Origin: Acidobacteria bacterium Ga0077551
GTDB lineage: Bacteria > Pseudomonadota > Alphaproteobacteria > Caulobacterales > Hyphomonadaceae
Direction of reading: 5' to 3'
DNA length: 64,000 nucleotides
Assembly (NCBI GenBank): GCA_001464545.1
Contig: LNFC01000012.1
Coordinates: 1 to 64,000, forward strand
Position 1 is the first letter of the stretch. Each line of letters opens with the position of its first letter. The notes under the pieces were generated by a model, which was given only the letters and a program-made list of their open reading frames with translations, did not search any database and was not told the origin of the DNA. The translations under genes were made by a program, and so were the position numbers. Below, piece by piece: positions 8,553-16,828 of the stretch.

Positions 8553-9779
8553 TCAGATCGCGCGCGGCGGGTATCCCGCCTGGGCAAGGGCATCGATGAC
8601 TTCCTGCGTATGCTGGCTGTCACGGGTTTCCATCAGGATGTCGAACTCAGCGCCCTTGGCCGGCACGTCAAGCGCGATCCGGTTGTGGGCGACTTCCATG
8701 ATATTGGCGCCGTTGTCGCCGATGATCTTGGAAACAAGTGCGAGCAGGCCCGGGCGGTCATCGCCGACGATGCGGATGCGGGCGAGCCGGTTCTCGCGCA
8801 CGAGGGCGCGGGTCAGCACCGAAGCGAGGAGACGCGTGTCGATATTGCCGCCGCAGAGGACCAGGCCAACCTTGCGGCCATAGAAGCGTGTCGGATGCGC
8901 GAGCAGCGCGGCGAGACCGGCGGCGCCTGCGCCTTCGGCAATCGTCTTCTCGACTTCGGCGAACAGCGTGATCGCGCGCTCGAGGTGTTCTTCCTCAACG
9001 AGGAGGATGTCGTCCAGCAGCTGCTCGGCGATGCGGCGCGTCAGCTTGCCGACTTCTTTCACGGCGATGCCTTCGGCGATTGTGGCGCCGCCCATCTTGG
9101 GCGTCTTGCCGCGCAGGGCGGCGTGCATGCAAGGGTACATCGCGGCTTCGACGCCGATGATCTTGATGTCCGGCTTCAGCGCCTTTGCCGCGACTGCGAT
9201 GCCGGAGATCAGTCCGCCGCCGCCGATGGGCACGACGAGGGTGTCGAGGTCTGGCTGATCGGCCAGCATTTCGAGCGCGATGGTGCCCTGGCCGGCGATG
9301 ATGTCGAGGTCATCGAACGGGTGGATGAAGACCAGGCCTTCCTTCTCGCCGAGCTTGAGGGCGTAGTCCTTCGCCTCGTCGAACATGAGGCCTTCGAGGA
9401 TGACCCGGGCGCCGTGGTCGCGGGTATGCTCGACCTTGTTGAAAGGCGTGGTCTCGGCCATCACGATCGTCGCCGGGATGCCGAGGCGGCGGGCATGGTA
9501 GGCGACGCCCTGGGCATGGTTACCGGCCGAGGCTGCAATCACGCCGCGGCGCTTTTCGTCGTCGGTCAGCTTGGACAGCTTGTTGAGCGCGCCGCGCTCC
9601 TTGAAGGCCGCCGTGTACTGGCGGTTCTCGAACTTGATCCAGATATCCGCCCCGGTAATCGCCGACAGGGTGCGCGAATGCGCCAGCTCCGTCCGCTCGA
9701 TGTTTCCTTCGAGGACTTTGGCGGCGGCCTGCACGTCGGCAAGCGTTACAAGGGGGTCTGGCGGCAAGGTATCGGGCAT
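8553..9779 (-). CDS. ilvA: Threonine ammonia-lyase (threonine dehydratase) with C-terminal ACT domain
   Basis: 408 residues. PLP fold-type II motifs: the lysine in 'AAFKERGA' near residue 62, 'SAGNHAQG' near 88, and the phosphate-binding 'GGGGLISG' near 190. The last roughly 75 residues ('IRIVGDDRPGLLALVSKIIG...') form a single ACT regulatory domain. It deaminates threonine to 2-oxobutanoate, the first step of isoleucine synthesis. The length and single ACT domain match the shorter ilvA/tdcB form common in alphaproteobacteria rather than the 500-residue E. coli IlvA, so biosynthetic and catabolic roles cannot be separated by sequence. Confidence 0.93.
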   Translation of the reverse strand: MPDTLPPDPLVTLADVQAAAKVLEGNIERTELAHSRTLSAITGADIWIKFENRQYTAAFKERGALNKLSKLTDDEKRRGVIAASAGNHAQGVAYHARRLGIPATIVMAETTPFNKVEHTRDHGARVILEGLMFDEAKDYALKLGEKEGLVFIHPFDDLDIIAGQGTIALEMLADQPDLDTLVVPIGGGGLISGIAVAAKALKPDIKIIGVEAAMYPCMHAALRGKTPKMGGATIAEGIAVKEVGKLTRRIAEQLLDDILLVEEEHLERAITLFAEVEKTIAEGAGAAGLAALLAHPTRFYGRKVGLVLCGGNIDTRLLASVLTRALVRENRLARIRIVGDDRPGLLALVSKIIGDNGANIMEVAHNRIALDVPAKGAEFDILMETRDSQHTQEVIDALAQAGYPPRAI

Positions 9780-9824
9780 GGGGCGGGGTCCGGCTGAAGC
9801 GGGCGAACCCTATGCGGGGAGGCC

Positions 9825-11660
9825 TTAACTTACAAGCAATCCCGCTGTGCCCGGAGCTGGGTCATGCTCGGCGACCCAATGACCGGGGCCAATGGGGACG
9901 AGCTGGGCCTGGTACTGCTCGGCTTCAGGGTTATCGATGACCTTGGATTTGAGGAACCGCAGCGCCGCCCGGCTGTCGAGGGGGCTAGGCAGGTCGCCGG
10001 TCAGCTTCAGCTTTTCGCGCGCCCGCTCACCTCTGGGGTCCGCGTTCGGCACGGCGGCGATCAGGGCCTTGGTGTAGGGATGGCGGGCATCGGTATAGAT
10101 GGTGCTGCGCCCGGCCAGTTCGACGACGCGCCCAAGATACAGCACCATGACGCGGTGGCTGATCTGGCGGACGACCGCGAGGTCATGGCTGATGAAAATC
10201 ATCGCAAGGCCGAACTCCTTCTGCAGTTCGATCAGCAGGTCCACGACCTGCGCCTGCACGGATACGTCGAGGGCCGAGACGGCCTCGTCGCAGATCACCA
10301 GTTTCGGCTGCAGGATCATCGCGCGGGCAATGCCGACGCGCTGGTTCTGGCCGCCGGAGAGCTCATGCGGATAGCGGTTGATGAGGTTCGGATCGAGGCC
10401 GACGCGGGGCAGGATCTCGCGCACCTTCGCTTCGCGCTGTAGTCTGTTGAGGCCCGGCTCGTGAACCTGCAGGGGTTCGGCAATCGAAGCGCCGATCGTC
10501 ATCCGTGGGTCGAGGCTGGCGAGGGGGTCCTGGAAGACGATCTGCAGGTCGTCGCGCAGGGCATTCATTTCGCGGGCGCCGGCCTTCGAGATGTCCTTGC
10601 CGAGCCAGGCGACCGTACCGGCGGTCGGCGGAATAAGGCGCAGCACGCCGCGAGCGAGAGTGGACTTGCCGCAGCCGGATTCGCCGACGACGCCGAGCGT
10701 TTCGCCAGGGCGCAGGTCGAAGCTGACGCCGTTGACGGCCTTCAGCGGCTTGGTCTTGCCGAACAGGCCGCCCTTCACCTGGATCGGGAAGTGAACCTTC
10801 ATGTCATCGACCTGCAGCACCGGGGCGATGTCCGGAGAGGGGGCAGGAGAGAGGGGCGGGCGGCCCGGCGGATCCGGCAGGTCGATGCGCGGAACGGCGG
10901 CCAGCAGCATCTTGGTGTAGGGATGTCGCGGGGCGTAGAAGATGTCGTCCACCGCGCCCTGTTCGACGATCTCGCCGTGACGCATCACAATCACGCGGTC
11001 GCACATGCGGGCGACGACGCCCATGTTGTGGGTGATCAGGACGATGCCGGTGCCGGTCTCCCGCTTCAGTTCGTCCATCAGCTCGAGGACCTGTGCCTGC
11101 ACGGTCACGTCAAGCGCAGTGGTCGGCTCGTCGGCGATCAGCAGTTTCGGGCCGCACAGCATGGCGATGGCAATCATCACTCGCTGGCGCATGCCGCCGG
11201 AGAGCTCATGGGGGAACTGGTCGAGCCGGCGGGCGGCTTCCGGAATGCGGACATGCTCAAGCCAGTCGACGCAGCGCTTGTTGGCCTCGTTGCCTTTCAG
11301 GCCTTTGTGCAGCGCCAGGATCTCGCGCATCTGGGCGCCGACCGTCATGTGGGGCGTCAGGCTGGTCAGCGGGTCCTGGAAGATCATCGACATCTCGGCG
11401 CCGCGGATCCTGCGCAGCTCGGCCTTGGGGGCCGTCAGCATGTCTGTGCCGTTGAACAGGATCTGGCCGGTAGCGCTGCCGTTCTCGGCGAGCAGTCCCA
11501 TCGCCGCAAGGGCCGACTGGCTCTTGCCGGAGCCGCTTTCGCCGACGATGCCGAGGCATTCACCGGCTGATACCTGAAAGGAAATTCCCCTGACAGCGTT
11601 TACGGTGCCATCAGCGGTGTCGAAATTTACGGCGAGGTCTTTCACGGTCAGGATCGTCAT
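9825..11660 (-). CDS. Fused dual ATPase of an oligopeptide/dipeptide-type ABC importer (OppD-OppF)
   Basis: 611 residues with two complete ABC ATPase modules. The first has Walker A 'GESGSGKS' near residue 39, signature 'LSGGMRQRV' near 154 and 'LLIADEPTTALD'. The second has 'GESGCGKST' near 330, 'LSGGQNQRVGIARAM' and 'LVICDEAVSALD'. Each module has the C-terminal Opp/Dpp extension ('RHPYTKMLLAAVP', 'RHPYTKALIAAVP'). It powers uptake of peptides or similar solutes. No permease or binding-protein genes are adjacent, so its membrane partners must be encoded elsewhere. It is probably the first gene of the run down to glmM. Confidence 0.93.
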   Translation of the reverse strand: MTILTVKDLAVNFDTADGTVNAVRGISFQVSAGECLGIVGESGSGKSQSALAAMGLLAENGSATGQILFNGTDMLTAPKAELRRIRGAEMSMIFQDPLTSLTPHMTVGAQMREILALHKGLKGNEANKRCVDWLEHVRIPEAARRLDQFPHELSGGMRQRVMIAIAMLCGPKLLIADEPTTALDVTVQAQVLELMDELKRETGTGIVLITHNMGVVARMCDRVIVMRHGEIVEQGAVDDIFYAPRHPYTKMLLAAVPRIDLPDPPGRPPLSPAPSPDIAPVLQVDDMKVHFPIQVKGGLFGKTKPLKAVNGVSFDLRPGETLGVVGESGCGKSTLARGVLRLIPPTAGTVAWLGKDISKAGAREMNALRDDLQIVFQDPLASLDPRMTIGASIAEPLQVHEPGLNRLQREAKVREILPRVGLDPNLINRYPHELSGGQNQRVGIARAMILQPKLVICDEAVSALDVSVQAQVVDLLIELQKEFGLAMIFISHDLAVVRQISHRVMVLYLGRVVELAGRSTIYTDARHPYTKALIAAVPNADPRGERAREKLKLTGDLPSPLDSRAALRFLKSKVIDNPEAEQYQAQLVPIGPGHWVAEHDPAPGTAGLLVS

Positions 11661-11718
11661 TCCCCACGGGTAGCGCCTTGAAACCGCCGCGCAAAGAGGT
11701 GGCGCGCAGAAAACAGGA

Positions 11719-11753
11719 ACGCCGCGCCTCCTGTGGGGTAGGAGACGCGGCGT
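11719..11753 (-). terminator. Terminator hairpin after the OmpW-like gene
   Basis: ACGCCGCGCCTCCT and AGGAGACGCGGCGT pair over 14 bases with one mismatch and a 7-base loop. On the minus strand the stem is followed by GTTCCTGTTTTC. It is 36 bases after the ompW-like stop codon. Confidence 0.6.
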
Positions 11754-11788
11754 AACTGCGGCTGGCTGCCGGCAAGGCCGGCAGGGCC

Positions 11789-12469
11789 TCAGTATTTGTA
11801 GGCGAGGCCGACGCCCACGACGAGCGGGTTGATATCGACATCGGCGTTCACGGTGGCGCCCAGGGCGGTCGTGAAGTCGACCGTCACATCCGTGTTGATC
11901 CAGATCTTCTTGATGTCGACGTTGAGGGCGAAGCCGCCCTCCTTGCCGTCGAGGTCGTAGTCGAAACCAGCCTGCACGGCGGGTCCGAAGCTCGGATCAT
12001 AGTCCATGCCGTCTGCGACCGGGCCTTCGTCCTCGTTGAAGAAGAAGGTCGCGTTCACGCCGGCGCCGACATAGGGCTTGAACTTGCTGCCGTTCTGGAA
12101 GTGGTATTGCAGGGTCAGGGTCGGCGGCAGGAGCCAGACGTCGCCCAGATCGACGGTGGCGTTGGTCAGGGCGCCCGGTACGGTCACGTTGACGGCGCTG
12201 ACATCATGCGGTGTGACGGCGAGGATCAGCTCGGCGGCGATGTTGTCGGTGAAGAAGTAGGTGATGTCGAATTCGGGGACATACTGGTCGCCGATGTCGG
12301 CGTCGCCCGCGAGGCCTGCGCCGCCAACCGACAGCGCGGCAGATTCGTCCGGCAGCACGGCAAGGACGCGCGCGCGCAGCATCCAGGGACTGTCTTCCGC
12401 CGTCGCGGTTCCGGCAAGTCCGGTGAGGGCTGTGCCCATCATCAGAGCGGCAAGAAGGAGCTTTTTCAT
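11789..12469 (-). CDS. OmpW-family outer membrane beta-barrel protein
   Basis: 226 residues with a clear signal peptide ('MKKLLLAALMMGTALTGLAGTATA'). The mature part has the OmpW layout: an N-terminal strand with 'WMLRARVLAVLP', 'VPEFDITYFFTDNIAAEL' near residue 65, 'LPPTLTLQYHF' and 'KFKPYVGAGVN' near 115-135, and a C-terminal strand 'PLVVGVGLAYKY' ending in an aromatic residue. OmpW proteins form 8-stranded barrels with a hydrophobic channel. It is divergent from the iron alcohol dehydrogenase, with about 316 bases in between. Confidence 0.9.
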   Translation of the reverse strand: MKKLLLAALMMGTALTGLAGTATAEDSPWMLRARVLAVLPDESAALSVGGAGLAGDADIGDQYVPEFDITYFFTDNIAAELILAVTPHDVSAVNVTVPGALTNATVDLGDVWLLPPTLTLQYHFQNGSKFKPYVGAGVNATFFFNEDEGPVADGMDYDPSFGPAVQAGFDYDLDGKEGGFALNVDIKKIWINTDVTVDFTTALGATVNADVDINPLVVGVGLAYKY

Positions 12470-12785
12470 CGCTTGGTTCCCATCATTTTGGTGAGTGATG
12501 GATCCTAGTTAAACCTCTGGAATTGTTCGTGAAATTGGCCAGCTTGACGCGCGTCGGCGAGCCGCGCGGCACAAGCGCGCGACTAAGTAATCGTCCGTAT
12601 TGAGACGAAATTCGCAGCGGCGCAGGTTGAGGGGAATGCGGCGGGGACCCGCAGAGGAATTCCTTGCCACTGCACATTTCGCGTGTGCTCAAGGGGTAGG
12701 CGCCTGCCCCTGAGGAAAGGCTTGAACTTCCGGCCTCCAGTTGGGAACATGGCCCCTTTCCTTGTTCCCGGCTGGAGTGCACCTG
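12470..12785. promoter_or_regulatory. Divergent intergenic region with an imperfect palindrome
   Basis: No convincing gene lies here; ORFs crossing it are shadows. It must hold the promoters of the ompW-like gene (minus) and the alcohol dehydrogenase (plus). At 12692-12711 the sequence AGGGGTAGGCGCCTGCCCCT is a 20-base palindrome with one mismatched pair, 75 bases before the dehydrogenase start. It could be an operator or a transcript hairpin. Confidence 0.4.
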
Positions 12786-13919
12786 ATGCCCGTCATGAAT
12801 TTTCTCACCCAATGCGTGTTTGATGCTGGGGCGCTGAAACAGCTTGCGGCGCTGGCCAAGGGCAAGGGGATCACCCGGCCCTTCATCGTCACGGACGCGG
12901 GCATCAAGGCCTCCGGCATCCTGGCAAAGGTCGAGGATGCACTCGGCGTGGCGCCGGCCGGCGTGTTTGCCGAGACGGTCTCGAACCCGACCGAGACGCA
13001 GACGAAGATTGCGGCAAAGCTCTATAAGGAGTCCGGCGCAGACGGCATCATCGCGGTCGGCGGCGGCTCGTCCATGGACCACGCCAAGGCGATCGGCCTC
13101 CTGGCTTCCCATAGCGAACCGCTGGAAACCTACGCGGCGATCATCGGCGGCGCCAAGAAGATCGGCAAGATCCCGCCCCTGATCGCGATACCGACCACGG
13201 CAGGTACCGGCTCGGAAGTCTCGGTCGGCATGGTCATCATCATGGAGAATGGCCGCAAGGAAACCTTTGCCTCACCGAACCTGATCCCCGTGGTCGCGCT
13301 CTGCGATCCGGACCTGACGCTCGGCCTGCCCGCGGGTCTCACCGCGGCAACCGGCATGGACGCACTGACGCATTGTATCGAAGCGGTGCTGACACCGTCG
13401 ATCAATCCGCCTGCGGAAGGTATCGGCTATGACGGCGCGCAGCGCGCCTTCGGTCAGGGCATGCTGGTACGCGCGGTCAAGGACGGCTCGGACGCCGAAG
13501 CGCGCTGGCACATGATGATGGCGAGCTATGAGGGCGCGCTTGCCTTCGTGAAAGGCCTCGGCGGCGTGCATGCGCTAAGCCATGCGGCCGGGCGTCTGGA
13601 ACAGAAGAAGCTGCACCACGGCACGCTGAACGCCGTTTTCCTGCCCCACATCCTGCGCTTCCATCACGGCGCGGCGGACGCCAAATACGTCCGCCTGCGG
13701 CAGGTCATGGGCCTGAAAGCGGGCGCTGATCTGGCCGACGCGATTCAGGATCTCAACAACACCATTGGCATTCCGAAGAACCTGACGGCGATGGGACTCG
13801 CCGCATCGGACGCGCCGGGCATCGTCGACTACGCGCTGAAAGACCTCGCCCACTTCGGCAACCCGCGCCCGATGAGCGCAGACGACTATGCCAAGGTCTA
13901 CGAAACAGCGCTCGGCTAG
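12786..13919 (+). CDS. Iron-containing alcohol dehydrogenase
   Basis: 377 residues from the ATG at 12786, preceded by GGAG; the ORF-track start at 12741 adds 15 atypical residues. Family III ADH signatures are present: 'GGGSSMDHAKAIG' near residue 95 (NAD(P) binding), 'IPTTAGTGSEVS' near 138, and metal-ligand histidines in 'MDALTHCIEA' and 'GGVHALSHAAG'. It oxidises alcohols or reduces aldehydes with NAD(P); the substrate is not evident. It is convergent with the phytase gene, with a long hairpin between the stops. Confidence 0.93.
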   Translation: MPVMNFLTQCVFDAGALKQLAALAKGKGITRPFIVTDAGIKASGILAKVEDALGVAPAGVFAETVSNPTETQTKIAAKLYKESGADGIIAVGGGSSMDHAKAIGLLASHSEPLETYAAIIGGAKKIGKIPPLIAIPTTAGTGSEVSVGMVIIMENGRKETFASPNLIPVVALCDPDLTLGLPAGLTAATGMDALTHCIEAVLTPSINPPAEGIGYDGAQRAFGQGMLVRAVKDGSDAEARWHMMMASYEGALAFVKGLGGVHALSHAAGRLEQKKLHHGTLNAVFLPHILRFHHGAADAKYVRLRQVMGLKAGADLADAIQDLNNTIGIPKNLTAMGLAASDAPGIVDYALKDLAHFGNPRPMSADDYAKVYETALG

Positions 13920-13938
13920 TGCCTGCCCGCTCCGTGGG

Positions 13939-13977
13939 CCGATCAGCCGGGGCTCGCGCTGAGCCCCGGCTGATCGG
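13939..13977. terminator. Bidirectional terminator hairpin between dehydrogenase and phytase genes
   Basis: A perfect 17-bp stem (starting CCGATCAGCCGGGG) with a 5-base loop sits between convergent stop codons at 13919 and 13983. There is no T-run on either side, but stem length and position argue for termination in both directions. Confidence 0.7.
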
Positions 13978-13982
13978 CTGGT

Positions 13983-15038
13983 CTATTCCGCTTCGAGAAC
14001 CGGCAGGCCGAGCGCCTGTTCGATATCCGCCCAGCTGATAACCTTGAAGTTCTGGTCCTGCCCGGACTTCGGGTTGCCGTCGTCCTGAACGGTCAGTATG
14101 CCGCGCGGATAGCCAGGCAGCGCGCCGGAGAAGACGTCGAGACCGTCCGTATGCGTCACGGCGTCGATGCCGAGGGCGGCGTTCTCGCCGATGGAGAAGC
14201 TGCCCATCGGGGTGTGCGGGGCCTTGCGATCGTAGACCACGAACCGGTTTGCGGACTGGGCCGAGACGACGATCCAGCCGGCGCCGTCCCTGCCGCGCCA
14301 CAGCGAGACACCTTCGACATCCGCCACCAAGCCGGCCGCGCCGCCGACGACATCGATCTGCTCCGGCACAAGCGCGGCATCGCGGTAGGCCATCTTCCAG
14401 AGACCCTGATTTTCCTCGCCCACGAACAGCAGGCCCTGCACCTCGTCAAACACGCAGCCTTCCAGCTGGGTTGCCAGCTTTACCGTCTTCAGAAGTTCGC
14501 CGGTCAGCTCTGGGGGGCTCTCGGAAACGGCCCAGATTTCCACCGTTCCGTCCTTGTACGTCACACCTGCCAGGTCCCGGCCGCCTTCGCGTCCTGAGCA
14601 GATGCCATACGGCTCCAGGCGACCGGTCGGCACGTCGCCCCGGTGCGAAACGGCGCCTGTGGCGCGGTCGACCAGAAACACGGAAATCGCATTCACCTGG
14701 TCATTGCTGGCCACGGCGACATCATAGGGGCGATCCGCAGACTGACGGAGATCGACATTGTTGATCAGGCCGATCGGCAGACGCGCCGCTTCGCTTCCGT
14801 CGAGATTGTAGACGACGAGGCCTTCCTGCTTGTTGGTGCCGAGGATCAGCGATTTCGCCGCGTCCTGCGGGTGCAGCCAGAGGGCCGGATCATCCGCCGC
14901 GTCGCCGCGAGCACCGGCCGGGGCCGTCTCCATTGTGGCGGTGACGATGACCTGCCCGTCGATGACCGGAGGGGCGGACGCGCAGCCGGCGATGAGCGCG
15001 AAAGACGTGGCGGCGGCGAAGAGGGAGGGGCGCAACAT
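13983..15038 (-). CDS. Beta-propeller phytase, lipoprotein
   Basis: 351 residues from the ATG at 15038, with AAGGAA upstream. The N-terminus is a lipoprotein signal with lipobox 'IAGC'. Beta-propeller phytase landmarks are 'DDPALWLHP' near residue 48, 'GTNKQEGLVVYNLDG' near 67, 'NNVDLR' near 88 and 'EGCVFDE' near 185; the acidic residues bind calcium. It releases phosphate from phytate or related inositol phosphates outside the inner membrane. The acid-phosphatase-like gene lies immediately upstream (85 bases) and a good Pho-box match lies between them, so control by PhoB at low phosphate is likely. Confidence 0.9.
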   Translation of the reverse strand: MLRPSLFAAATSFALIAGCASAPPVIDGQVIVTATMETAPAGARGDAADDPALWLHPQDAAKSLILGTNKQEGLVVYNLDGSEAARLPIGLINNVDLRQSADRPYDVAVASNDQVNAISVFLVDRATGAVSHRGDVPTGRLEPYGICSGREGGRDLAGVTYKDGTVEIWAVSESPPELTGELLKTVKLATQLEGCVFDEVQGLLFVGEENQGLWKMAYRDAALVPEQIDVVGGAAGLVADVEGVSLWRGRDGAGWIVVSAQSANRFVVYDRKAPHTPMGSFSIGENAALGIDAVTHTDGLDVFSGALPGYPRGILTVQDDGNPKSGQDQNFKVISWADIEQALGLPVLEAE

Positions 15039-15108
15039 GGAGGAATTTCCTTCTTGAATGAGAAGTCTAGGGGCATTGCCGGTCCGGACTGCCAAACGCC
15101 TGACTGGC

Positions 15109-15127
15109 AATGTCAGCCAAATGTCAG
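15109..15127 (-). promoter_or_regulatory. Candidate Pho box upstream of the phytase gene
   Basis: On the minus strand CTGACAT-TTGG-CTGACAT gives two 7-base repeats at an 11-base pitch. Each differs at one base from the PhoB half-site CTGTCAT, so 12 of 14 positions match. It overlaps the stop of the upstream phosphatase gene and ends about 70 bases before the phytase ATG. Confidence 0.55.
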
Positions 15128-16380
15128 TCAGCTGAGCGGCGCTGATAGGCCAAGGTGGCTTCCGGCACGGGGCGGCCGGACATGTCTTCCGGCGTTGTAA
15201 AGACGCGCACGGTCATCTCGTCTTCGGTCAGTTCAAGATGCATCAGGCCCCAGATATTGCCCTTCGAGAACGGATTGGAAAGTCCCGGGTTGGCAGCGAG
15301 CTGGTTGGCCATGAATTTCGGATGAAGCGGCCGGTATTTGGAGCCCGCGCCGGAAACAAGCAGCGGCAAGGGCGGGCGGCCGGTGACGCCTTCGCTGCGG
15401 CAATCATCCTCATAGACCTCAAGCATGTGGTCATCGCCGGAGATGTAGACGTCGGCATGCTGACAAACAGCGCCCATGTAAAGCGCGCGTAAGGAGTGCG
15501 CCTTCTCGAACTTGCTGCCCCCGCCGGACCAGAGTGCATGATGGCCGATGACGATTTTCCAGCGGGCCCTGGACTCCGCGAGCGACTGGCTGAGCCATTC
15601 GACCATGCGCTTTTCGCCCTCCGTGGCGGGCTTCACGAAGTCGTCCCAGGCTTCCATTTCGCCGGTCCGGACTTCGCGGCCCTCCGCATCCAGATTGTTG
15701 ACATGCACCGATGTGCTGGCCAGCAACATTTCGGTGTCCACGACGAAGAGTTCGACGAAGCCTTCAAGGCCGGCTGGTTCGGCGCGGTAGAAAAAATCAG
15801 GCATCGTGAAATTGGGATGGTCCTGAAAGTAGTTCATCTGCGCCGTCGTGGCTTCGCGGGAGATGCGCCAGTCGTGATTTCCCATCAGGGCGTAGATGGT
15901 GAAACCCGGCGTACCGGCGCCCAGCTTGCCATAGGGACGATCCAGCATGTCGTAGAAGCGGCGCGCATCGGTGACGCCGTCAGCGCCGAGAGTGGCACCA
16001 TCGGGATAGATATTGTCGCCGACCATTGCCGCGAAATTGCAACCGAGCGTCCGGCAAATCTCGTCGGCAGCGAAGGCAACCGGATACATCCCGCTGGCTT
16101 CGATAAAGCCGCCGAGGGCGGATTCGAAAACCCAGGGCGTTGGTGTGAATCCGGCCATGTCCGGGTTGCGTTCCAGCCAGTCGATGGCCTGCGCGGAAAG
16201 ATAGGAACCCAGCGTGCGGTGCGGGGTGTCCTCTTCGTCATAGCGCTCGTATGAGGGAATGTAGCCGGTGTCTCCCACGACAGCGAACCGCGCCGTCCGG
16301 CTGTCTGCACTTGCAGTGCCCGTATGGCTACATGCGGAAAGCGCCAACGCCAGGACCCCGACCATAAGGGTTTTCTGCAT
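15124..16380 (-). CDS. Calcineurin-like metallophosphatase lipoprotein, purple-acid-phosphatase type
   Basis: 418 residues from the ATG at 16380, which has AGGAGGAG upstream. A lipoprotein signal ends in lipobox 'LSAC'. The metallophosphatase motifs run in order: 'VVGDTGYI' near residue 33, 'MVGDNIYPDG' near 112, 'MGNHDW' near 157, 'VIGHHALWSGG' near 268 and 'SGDDHMLE' near 305. The order and spacing resemble tartrate-resistant acid phosphatases. It probably removes phosphate from organic esters in the periplasm or at the surface. With the phytase next door it forms an organic-phosphate scavenging pair. Upstream is the remnant of a TonB receptor. Confidence 0.88.
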   Translation of the reverse strand: MQKTLMVGVLALALSACSHTGTASADSRTARFAVVGDTGYIPSYERYDEEDTPHRTLGSYLSAQAIDWLERNPDMAGFTPTPWVFESALGGFIEASGMYPVAFAADEICRTLGCNFAAMVGDNIYPDGATLGADGVTDARRFYDMLDRPYGKLGAGTPGFTIYALMGNHDWRISREATTAQMNYFQDHPNFTMPDFFYRAEPAGLEGFVELFVVDTEMLLASTSVHVNNLDAEGREVRTGEMEAWDDFVKPATEGEKRMVEWLSQSLAESRARWKIVIGHHALWSGGGSKFEKAHSLRALYMGAVCQHADVYISGDDHMLEVYEDDCRSEGVTGRPPLPLLVSGAGSKYRPLHPKFMANQLAANPGLSNPFSKGNIWGLMHLELTEDEMTVRVFTTPEDMSGRPVPEATLAYQRRSAD

Positions 16381-16422
16381 GACGCTCTCCTCCTGAACTC
16401 TTGAATCTATCCCGAAGGAAGC

Positions 16423-16453
16423 CACCGGTCCTGGCATCTCGCCAGGACCGGTG
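16423..16453 (-). terminator. Hairpin behind the TonB receptor remnant
   Basis: CACCGGTCCTGGC and GCCAGGACCGGTG form a perfect 13-bp stem with a 5-base loop, starting 4 bases after the remnant's stop on the minus strand. The following CTTCCTTC is only weakly T-rich. It marks the original end of the receptor gene. Confidence 0.65.
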
Positions 16454-16457
16454 CATC

Positions 16458-16676
16458 TCATCGGAAGTTCGCTTTGACACCAAACTTCGCGGTCCAGCTG
16501 TATTCTTCATACTGAAGAAGACGATCATGGTCCGGACCTTCCTGGTAGGCTGTATAGGTCGCGTCGTTCAGGTTCACAAGTTCGCAAAAGGATCCGGAAG
16601 TTCTGGTTGGCGGCGCCGAAGCGCAGGCCGAATCGGCAAAAACAGAGGCGGCAGCACGGAGAGTTGGGCTTAGTAT
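16458..16676 (-). pseudogene. TonB-dependent receptor remnant with internal deletion
   Basis: In one frame on the minus strand, 72 codons run from an ATA at 16676 to the TGA at 16458. The last 40 codons ('LVNLNDATYTAYQEG', then 'LLQYEEYSWTAKFGVKANF') are an unmistakable TonB receptor C-terminus. The first about 24 ('LSPTLRAAASVFADSACASA') look like a degraded signal peptide, and AAGGAG sits 9 bases before the ATA. So the gene kept its ribosome site, start region and end but lost its plug and most of its barrel, and its start codon changed from a likely ATG. A hairpin follows the stop, and the phosphatase gene lies downstream on the same strand. Confidence 0.75.
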
Positions 16677-16746
16677 GTGACAGGTCTCCTTCAGTTCAGC
16701 GCGGCGATTGGCGCCGCCATATCGCTCTGCTGTGACACAAAAGATA

Positions 16747-16775
16747 CTGTCACAAAAATGATACTGATCCGTCAC
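16747..16775 (+). promoter_or_regulatory. Candidate Pho box upstream of the intact TonB receptor
   Basis: CTGTCAC, ATGATAC and CCGTCAC follow each other at an exact 11-base pitch, matching the PhoB half-site CTGTCAT at 6, 3 and 5 of 7 positions. The site ends 54 bases before the receptor start. An overlapping inverted repeat, TGTGACA at 16731 and TGTCACA at 16748, is an alternative operator. Confidence 0.4.
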
Positions 16776-16828
16776 CTGATTGCGAAGATCCAGTGGTAGC
16801 CGCCCTGCATAGACAACTGGGGTGTTCC

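Noticed and set aside
12483-13112. 209-residue minus-strand ORF crossing the ompW-adh intergenic region
   Set aside because: Overlaps the alcohol dehydrogenase antisense and shows no family pattern.
16731-16754. Inverted repeat TGTGACA/TGTCACA taken as a Crp/Fnr-type site
   Set aside because: Spacing of 10 does not fit the Crp pattern (TGTGA-N6-TCACA), and the 11-base direct repeats in the phosphate context are a better reading.
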